This document shows positions 1 to 4,265 of a stretch of 7,014 nucleotides of DNA, one piece after another; within the stretch, counting starts at the first letter, position 1, and each line of letters starts with the position of its first letter. This DNA comes from JBEIHX01 sp044375455 (GTDB taxonomy: Bacteria; Pseudomonadota; Alphaproteobacteria; Caulobacterales; Aquidulcibacteraceae). The notes beneath the pieces were generated by a model, which was given only the letters and a program-made list of their open reading frames with translations, was not told where the DNA came from and ran no database searches. The position numbers and the translations under genes were made by a program. Location: contig JBILMQ010000187.1 in NCBI GenBank assembly GCA_044375455.1, forward strand, positions 1-7,014. The letters run 5' to 3'.

Positions 1-1
1 A

Positions 2-307
2 GGGACAGTGCCATCGCTTGCTCCGCTTCGTCTGGCGCAATATCCTCAAGGGCCTGCTTCCTATGGGCCCAAATCTCAGGGACCCAAATCTCAGGGACCC
101 AAATCTCAGGGACCCAAATCTCAGGGGCCTCAATCTCATCGGCCTAAGTCTCATCGGCCTAAGTCTCATAGGCCTAAATCTCATAGGCCTAAATCTCAAA
201 GGCCCAAATCTCAAAGGCCCAAATCTCAAAGGCGTGGCCCTGACGGGCCTGGGCCCGCGCCCGTCTGGGCCGCGCACCCGGCCATTGACCACGACATGTT
301 GGCCTGA
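2..307 (+). CDS. Possible C-terminal part of a repeat-tailed hypothetical protein (5' end outside window)
   Basis: I do not recognise this protein. The frame is open from the left edge to a TGA at 305-307. It reads a short proline-containing stretch, then eleven copies of a basic pentapeptide (G/R)PKS(Q/H), then a Gly/Pro-rich tail ending in DHDMLA. What favours this frame is that most differences between repeat units fall at its wobble positions: GGG/GGA, CCC/CCT, AAA/AAG and CAG/CAA are synonymous, and the main amino-acid changes are Gly to Arg and Gln to His. The tail after the array has G/C-rich third positions like the neighbouring genes. Against it, the segment before the array (2-65) is poor in G/C at third positions, and low-complexity DNA stays open easily. 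The +1-shifted frame is also open and reads a pentapeptide-repeat-like pattern (G-P-N-L-R). No start codon can be assigned. The alternative is that the whole stretch is non-coding minisatellite. Confidence 0.3.
   Translation, partial: GTVPSLAPLRLAQYPQGPASYGPKSQGPKSQGPKSQGPKSQGPQSHRPKSHRPKSHRPKSHRPKSQRPKSQRPKSQRRGPDGPGPAPVWAAHPAIDHDMLA
66..230. repeat. 15-bp tandem repeat array, 11 units
   Basis: There are eleven contiguous 15-bp units with consensus GGCCYAAATCTCANN, starting at 66, 81, 96, 111, 126, 141, 156, 171, 186, 201 and 216. Units 2-4 are identical to each other (GACCCAAATCTCAGG) and units 10-11 are identical (GGCCCAAATCTCAAA). The middle units (5-9) drift step by step, with TCAGG, TCATC, TCATA and TCAAA endings in blocks. 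Such blocks are the usual mark of growth by local unit duplication. A decayed twelfth unit may follow at 231-245. There are no spacers between units. The array is far more A/T-rich than its flanks. Confidence 0.95.
242..265. other. GC-rich inverted repeat after the tandem array
   Basis: GACGGGC (242-248) and GCCCGTC (259-265) are perfect complements separated by 10 bases that are themselves G/C-rich. A transcript from either strand could form a strong hairpin. No T-run follows on either strand, so it does not meet the usual intrinsic-terminator pattern. If 2-307 is coding, the hairpin lies inside the last codons of that gene. Confidence 0.4.
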
Positions 308-347
308 AGCAAATGGTCATGCAACAATCCTCCGGCGCGGCGATCTC

Positions 348-362
348 GTCAAGTATCTTGAC
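348..362. promoter_or_regulatory. Perfect 15-bp palindrome, candidate MarR-type operator upstream of the flavoprotein gene
   Basis: GTCAAG (348-353), TAT, CTTGAC (357-362) is a perfect 6-3-6 inverted repeat ending 49 bp before the ATG at 412. MarR-family dimers typically bind short inverted repeats of about 15-20 bp, and a MarR gene lies at the far end of the neighbouring gene. The right arm overlaps a perfect -35 hexamer, TTGACA (358-363), so a bound dimer would block it. No convincing -10 hexamer follows at 16-18 bp, so the exact promoter is uncertain. I see no second copy of the palindrome in the window, including in front of the MarR gene. Assigning it to that regulator is inference. Confidence 0.5.
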
Positions 363-398
363 AAAATGACTGTGCGCGGCATCCTCTGGCAGTTTCCC

Positions 399-406
399 AA
401 AGGGGG
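399..406 (+). promoter_or_regulatory. Ribosome binding site of the flavoprotein gene
   Basis: AAAGGGGG lies 5 bases before the ATG at 412. It is the best Shine-Dalgarno match near the 5' end of this frame and fixes the start. Confidence 0.6.
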
Positions 407-411
407 TCTCC

Positions 412-1644
412 ATGCTCGAAACCCAAACACCAGGACAAGACCCTGCACGCGCCGCGCTGCAGCAGAGCTTGGTTGAGCGGGCAAAGCGGCTGGCGCCGGG
501 GATCGCTGCGCGCGCTGAACAGGCGGAACGCGACCGGCGGATCCCCGATGAAACCATTGCAGAGGTTGCTGAGGCCGGCCTGTTTGCAACCATGGTCCCG
601 CGCCGCTACGGCGGCCACGAACTCGGCGTCAGAGCATTGGTGGACATCATGCGTGAGCTGAGCCCGCTGTGCGTCTCGTCCGGGTGGACCATAGCCTTCT
701 ACATGGCCCACAATTGGATGTGGTGCCTGTTGCCTGAGGAGGCGCAGCACGAGATCTTCAACGGCAATTCCTATTGCCTAGGGCCGGTCATGGTGGCCCC
801 AACAGTGCGTGCGCGCCCGGAAAACGGCGGATTTCGCATCACTGGCGCAGCAAAGTGGGCAACCGGTGCGGCGCACGCATCATGGTGCATGGTGTCCGGA
901 ATCGTTGAGGACGCTGAAGATTGCACCGCCCCATCCGGCCCCGGCCCCAAGCCGCCCGATGTACGCCTGTTCGCCATGCCATGGCGTGACGTCAAGATGA
1001 TCGAGACTTGGCGCACGTCCGGGATGGCGGCGACCGCCAGCCATGATGTCGTGTTTGAGGACATCTGGGTTCCCGGGCACCGCGTCATGAATGTCACGCC
1101 AGCGCGCAGCGGTCAGGCGGAGGGCGCGCGCGTCCACGCCTCACCGATCTACAATACTGCATTCACCCCGTTGCTGTGCATCAGCGCATTGGCGCCCTTG
1201 GTGGCCGGCGCTTTGGGAGCAGCCTCGCATGCAGTCGCGCGCGCCAGAGCGTTCCAGAGCACCTATTCCGGGCGCACAAGCGCCGACAATCCGGCAACCC
1301 AGATCCGGCTCGCAAAGGCGGATCTGGCCGCAAAGGCGGCGTCGACACTGATTGACACTCTCGCCGCAGACATCGAACGCGACTCGCTGTGCCCGCCCGT
1401 ACCGATCGAATCGCGTGCGCGCCAGCGGGCGCAGGCGTCCTACATCGCGACCCTCTGCCGCGATACGGTAACCGCCCTCGCCCACGGCGCCGGCGCCAGC
1501 GGACACATGCTCGAGTCGCCGATCCAGCGCGCCTACCGCGATATCAGTATGGCGGCCTGCCACGTCGTCTTCGATCAGGACCCGACAATGGAGCTGCACG
1601 GCAAGATGATCCTGGGAATGCCGCCTGCCGTCATGTTGGCCTGA
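412..1644 (+). CDS. Acyl-CoA-dehydrogenase-fold flavoprotein, probably a flavin-dependent monooxygenase (HsaA / HpaH-C2 like)
   Basis: This 410-residue protein has the acyl-CoA dehydrogenase fold. An N-terminal helical domain (about 15-120) includes PRRYGGHEL at 63-71 and SSGWTIAFYMAHNW at 89-102. A middle beta domain (about 123-225) includes FRITGAAKWATGAAHASW at 141-158 and the VVFEDIWVP motif at 213-221. A C-terminal helical domain (about 250-400) ends in SPIQRAYRDISMAACHVVFD (369-388). The GAAKWATG.....W segment and the IQR.YRD......H pattern resemble group D two-component monooxygenases such as HsaA and p-hydroxyphenylacetate hydroxylase C2. Those enzymes use reduced flavin from a separate reductase and a C-terminal histidine; H384 is a candidate here. 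I do not see the catalytic glutamate of acyl-CoA dehydrogenases, but that is by eye. No reductase gene is in the window. Length is normal for the family, and ATG 412 has a good Shine-Dalgarno. The 3' end overlaps the convergent MarR gene by 14 bp. Substrate is unknown; an aromatic compound or steroid-like ring would fit. A divergent true dehydrogenase is the alternative. Confidence 0.85.
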   Translation: MLETQTPGQDPARAALQQSLVERAKRLAPGIAARAEQAERDRRIPDETIAEVAEAGLFATMVPRRYGGHELGVRALVDIMRELSPLCVSSGWTIAFYMAHNWMWCLLPEEAQHEIFNGNSYCLGPVMVAPTVRARPENGGFRITGAAKWATGAAHASWCMVSGIVEDAEDCTAPSGPGPKPPDVRLFAMPWRDVKMIETWRTSGMAATASHDVVFEDIWVPGHRVMNVTPARSGQAEGARVHASPIYNTAFTPLLCISALAPLVAGALGAASHAVARARAFQSTYSGRTSADNPATQIRLAKADLAAKAASTLIDTLAADIERDSLCPPVPIESRARQRAQASYIATLCRDTVTALAHGAGASGHMLESPIQRAYRDISMAACHVVFDQDPTMELHGKMILGMPPAVMLA

Positions 1645-2113
1645 GTCTGACGTGCCTGCGGGACGCGAGGGTAGCCGGCTCCCAGGTTGATTCGGGCGCC
1701 GCGCGCAGCTGGCGGCACACCTCTTCGCCCAGCCGCTCGGCCAGGATCGCGTCGAGTGCGGTGAGCACGGTGCGCGCCTCCTTGCGCATCGCGGCGCCCT
1801 CCGGGGCAAAGGCGATAATCTTGCACCGCTTGTCAGCCGGGTCCGGCGCCAGCGTGACAAGCTTCTTCGCGACAAGCAAAGCGAGGGTCTGATTGATCGC
1901 CTGACGGCTCAAGCCCAGCTGGCGCGAGACTTCCGTCGGCCGCGTGATGCCTGCCGCGGCCAGCAGCATGACCTGCGACTCGCCCCGCGACAGCTGCGTC
2001 CATCCGCGCGCCGCTATGGCCTCCTGCAAAGCGCGATCATACCAAATGAAAGTGCGCAGGAACTGCCACATCAACAGGGTGTCGGGAGCGGAGGGCGAAG
2101 GCCGGGGTTGCAT
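1631..2113 (-). CDS. MarR-family transcriptional regulator
   Basis: This 160-residue protein is a winged-helix DNA-binding regulator, and MarR proteins usually act as ligand-released repressors. Residues about 14-36 form the N-terminal dimerisation helix. The helix-turn-helix is RPTEVSRQLGLSRQAINQTL (58-77), followed by LVAKKLVTLAP and the wing DPADKR (91-96), which carries the Asp and Arg typical of the MarR wing. The C-terminal helix (about 107-138) would complete the dimer interface. The last 20 residues are basic and lack a clear counterpart in the family core. The gene converges on the flavoprotein gene, overlapping it by 14 bp (1631-1644), which favours local regulation of that gene. 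Neither the ATG at 2113 nor the in-frame ATG at 2071 has a clear Shine-Dalgarno. I keep 2113 because it leaves a normal N-terminal arm before the first helix. The ligand is unknown. Confidence 0.88.
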   Translation of the reverse strand: MQPRPSPSAPDTLLMWQFLRTFIWYDRALQEAIAARGWTQLSRGESQVMLLAAAGITRPTEVSRQLGLSRQAINQTLALLVAKKLVTLAPDPADKRCKIIAFAPEGAAMRKEARTVLTALDAILAERLGEEVCRQLRAAPESTWEPATLASRRHVRLRPT

Positions 2114-2201
2114 GGTCGGGATGGCGCTTTCACTCTAGGAAGGCTGCAGTGCGCGGCGGACGCGAATTCCACAGCGCGGCGGCGTGTCTGTCGCGCCGAG
2201 G

Positions 2202-3083
2202 TTAAGGTTTTTCTGCAAGTGGTCCAATGATGCGATATCTGCGGGCCAATTCGGCAACAGCGGCGCTGTCGGCGCGGGCCCGGGCGGCGAGGGACCACGC
2301 CTCGGCGACACGCTGGCGGGCAGACTCGAAGGACGGCGCGCCTGCCGGCGTGCGGGCCTCAAGGCGGACAAAATGCGTCCCGACGCGAGATTGAAACGGC
2401 CCAAGCCAGGCGCCGCCGCGCGCCTGCGGATCAAACAGGGCGCTGGCGGCGTCTTCGCCAAAGCGCTCGCCGACCCAGCGCCGAGACCGCGCGACCTGGC
2501 TGGATGGCCACGGCGCAAGGTCGCCCTGCGCCGCTGATTCGGCGCCGCTGAGGAGGGCGGCGCGAACCGCGGACGCCCGGTCGAGCGCCGCGCCGTTTCG
2601 CTGCGCCAGGAAGACATGCGAAAACGACACCGCTTCTTCAACGCGAAACGCCTCCTCGTTCGCCGCAAAGTAAGCCCTCAGTTCAGCCTCCGAAGGCAAC
2701 GGCGCTGCGGCAGTCTCCAGTGATCCTGAGAGGGTCCGAACCATCATGGCCCGCACCGCCGGGCTCTCCCGGTGAAGGCCGATCGCCAGCGCCTCACGAT
2801 AGAGAACCTCATCGCGCACGAACGAATCACGCAGCGTGGCGCGCTCCGCAGGCGTCATGGAGCGAACCGCTGCGACTGCTTGGGAATACGTATATCCGGC
2901 GACGCGCTGCTGCAGGTAGCGCCCAAGGCCCGCTTCGTCCACCACAATCCGTCGGTCCCGCTCGGCCCGGTCGGGCAGCAACGAGGCGAGCGCAAATACT
3001 GCCGCCGCGGCAAGAAAGAAGTGCGCCATCGGCTCGCCTCGGACCCGCCGCCAGAACGCGATCAGCGCACCTGCATGCCCCAT
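2202..3083 (-). CDS. Membrane-anchored peptidyl-prolyl cis-trans isomerase, parvulin (PpiC/SurA) type
   Basis: This 293-residue protein is read as a periplasmic foldase that catalyses proline cis-trans isomerisation. A basic N-terminus (FWRRVRGE, 10-17) precedes one hydrophobic segment (about 20-36), which fits an uncleaved anchor with the rest in the periplasm. Residues about 45-145 are a charged helical region (SFVRDEVLYREALAIGL at 87-103, then LPSEAELRAYFAANEEAF at 129-146) typical of SurA/PrsA-like proteins before the catalytic domain. The parvulin-like domain spans about 150-245, with VSFSHVFL (152-159), ERFGEDAASALFD (206-218) and GPFQSRVGTHFVRLE (228-242) matching its start, middle and end. 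The central part is degenerate, so activity is not certain. A strong AAGGAGG lies 5 bases before the ATG and overlaps the stop of the upstream MFS remnant, so translation may once have been coupled. I recall this type of isomerase beside HupE/UreJ and DUF3604 genes in other proteobacteria; I could not check that here. Confidence 0.82.
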   Translation of the reverse strand: MGHAGALIAFWRRVRGEPMAHFFLAAAAVFALASLLPDRAERDRRIVVDEAGLGRYLQQRVAGYTYSQAVAAVRSMTPAERATLRDSFVRDEVLYREALAIGLHRESPAVRAMMVRTLSGSLETAAAPLPSEAELRAYFAANEEAFRVEEAVSFSHVFLAQRNGAALDRASAVRAALLSGAESAAQGDLAPWPSSQVARSRRWVGERFGEDAASALFDPQARGGAWLGPFQSRVGTHFVRLEARTPAGAPSFESARQRVAEAWSLAARARADSAAVAELARRYRIIGPLAEKP

Positions 3084-3088
3084 CCTTG

Positions 3089-3095
3089 CCTCCTT
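3089..3095 (-). promoter_or_regulatory. Strong ribosome binding site of the isomerase gene, overlapping the upstream stop codon
   Basis: AAGGAGG on the minus strand lies 5 bases before the ATG at 3083. Its first base is the last base of the TGA at 3097-3095 that ends the MFS remnant. This is a near-consensus site, stronger than any other in the window, and it fixes the isomerase start. Confidence 0.8.
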
Positions 3096-4060
3096 CAGTC
3101 CTGAGCCTGCTCCTCGGCGAACGCAGCGCGACCCTGCCTCAGACCGCTGCCGGTGATCAGCGCCGCCAGCGCGCGGCGCATGGCGTTCGCCAACGCCAGC
3201 GATGTGTTCATCGCCGCGTCGAAACTGAACACGAAATCAGTCCGCAACGCCACCACAGTCGGGCCAAGGCCCAGACCAAGGCGGTTGGCGGCAAGCAGGA
3301 ACAGCGCCGATGCCGTGCAGCGCGATGGCGCGTCTGCGCTCGGCGAGGCAGGGCAGAACCGAATAGAAAACCAGGCGCTCCGCGCTGTCGGCGCCGGGCA
3401 TGAAACCCTGGCGCGGCGGTGACCGCACGGCAGCCATCGGCAGGGCGGCCAACAGGCCCGGCGCGCCGACGAAAGGAAATGTCGCCTGCCTGCCATGAAC
3501 CTCGCCAAGCATCGGCAGGCGGATCGCGCCGATGGGTTGCGTGAGCGCAGAAATTTGGCTGCGGATCATGGAGGCAAGCCCTGATCCGTTGGTCACGCCG
3601 AGCGTAAAGACGCTGACGGCGCGCGTCAGCATTCCTTTCGGAAAGCAATCTGAGATCAGGGAATATGCGGCTGGCGACAGCGTCGCTTCGCCGATTCCAA
3701 CGCCCAGTCGTGCAACGAACAACTGCCAGAAGCCCTGCACGAGGCCGCACACTGCGGTCATCAGACTCCAAAAGCTGATCCCGGTCGCGATGCAGCGAGG
3801 GCTGCGGCGATCGGCGATCCGGGCGAGCGGCAGCCCCATGATCGAGTAGAAGATCGCGAAGGCCAGTCCAGCCAGAAAACTGTGCTGTGTATGCGAGATG
3901 CTCCAGGCCGCGCCGACAGGCCCGACGAGCAGGCTCATGATCATCCGATCAATGAACGAGCATGTCTGCGCCAGCACAGGACACAGACAACAGACCATGC
4001 GTCGCCAAGGCTGCCGGGCGTCCGGCCGGCGTTTTCTGCCAGCCGCCACTCATCATTCAC
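3095..4060 (-). pseudogene. Broken MFS transporter gene (spinster-like), frameshifted and internally deleted
   Basis: The coding remnant spans about 320 codons, whereas such carriers are usually about 420-460 residues. From a GTG at 4060 one frame reads NDEWRLAENAGR... to AWSVVCVLC. A second frame then continues from about 3974 as LAQTCSFIDRMIMSLLVGPV, HSFLAGLAFAIFYSIMGLPL, ARIADRRS and FVARLGVGIGEATLSPAAYS. This is helices 1 to 6 of a spinster-type MFS protein, including the ADRRS loop after helix 2. Adding one C at 3974 joins the two frames cleanly. The second frame runs to IALHGIG, then at about 3303-3314 switches to a third frame reading ALFLLAANRLGLGLGPTVVAL and ending in FAEEQAQD. That normally belongs to helix 11 and after, so about four helices (7-10) are missing. 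The product cannot be a working 12-helix carrier. The start is uncertain: GTG 4060 lacks a clear Shine-Dalgarno, and an in-frame ATG lies at 4090. The gene is in line with the isomerase gene and divergent from the DUF3604 gene. Confidence 0.82.
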
Positions 4061-4107
4061 CCCGTAAAGTTGCAGTATGCGCCGGCCCATCCCAAAAATC
4101 CGGGTCA

Positions 4108-4120
4108 AGCCCGCCGGGCT
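4108..4120. other. Perfect 13-bp palindrome in the divergent intergenic region
   Basis: AGCCCG, one C, CGGGCT is a perfect inverted repeat. It sits between the divergent MFS remnant and the DUF3604 gene, in a region of about 200 bp (4061-4265) that must hold both 5' ends. It could be an operator or a short stem. It lacks a T-run and is too G/C-rich to be persuasive by itself. On the forward strand TTGACC (4169-4174) followed by GATAGA (4194-4199) is a weak possible promoter for the DUF3604 gene. Confidence 0.3.
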
Positions 4121-4255
4121 GCTCAATCAGCCAATGCGCGCTGCGACTGCTGGCCGCATCGTCTTGATTTGACCGACAAACATGCATCCCGCAGATAGAA
4201 GTGTGTCATCTTTCGAGGCGCCGGCGCATGCGCGCAGGCGACCGTCTGCGAGGTC

Positions 4256-4260
4256 GAAGG
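4256..4260 (+). promoter_or_regulatory. Ribosome binding site that favours the downstream start of the DUF3604 gene
   Basis: GAAGG lies 5 bases before the ATG at 4266. The longer alternative start at 4182 has no Shine-Dalgarno-like sequence in front of it, so this site is the reason for choosing 4266. Confidence 0.5.
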
Positions 4261-4265
4261 CCGCA

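Noticed and set aside
66..230. CRISPR array
   Set aside because: Units are 15 bp, directly adjacent, with no unique spacers, so it is a simple tandem repeat.
358..386. Complete sigma-70 promoter TTGACA plus -10
   Set aside because: The -35 is perfect, but the sequence 16-18 bp downstream (around ATCCTC) is a poor -10, so only the operator-like palindrome is reported.
18..476. Pentapeptide-repeat protein read in the frame giving repeated G-P-N-L-R / G-L-N-L-I
   Set aside because: The central Leu is invariant, but the usual Ala is replaced by Pro or Leu, most unit differences are nonsynonymous in this frame, and the frame runs on through the palindrome and ribosome site into the flavoprotein gene.
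189..593. Minus-strand frame crossing the 5' part of the flavoprotein gene
   Set aside because: It lies opposite a well-supported gene start, has no ribosome site and no recognisable domain.
1141..1875. Long minus-strand frame (about 240 codons) opposite the flavoprotein gene and overlapping the MarR gene
   Set aside because: It is an antisense shadow in GC-rich DNA: Arg/Ser/Pro-rich composition, no family resemblance, and both overlapped genes are clear.
2114..2201. Terminator or promoter between the MarR start and the isomerase stop
   Set aside because: The 88-bp gap is G/C-rich with a direct repeat of GCGCGGCGG but has no stable hairpin with a T-run and no convincing promoter hexamers.
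2135..2668. Minus-strand frame inside the isomerase gene
   Set aside because: Arg/Pro/Ser-rich out-of-frame shadow of the isomerase, which has recognisable domain motifs and a strong ribosome site.
2720..3403. Plus-strand frame of about 227 codons opposite the isomerase and MFS genes
   Set aside because: Highly Arg/Ala/Pro-rich shadow with no motif. Its length reflects high G/C content.
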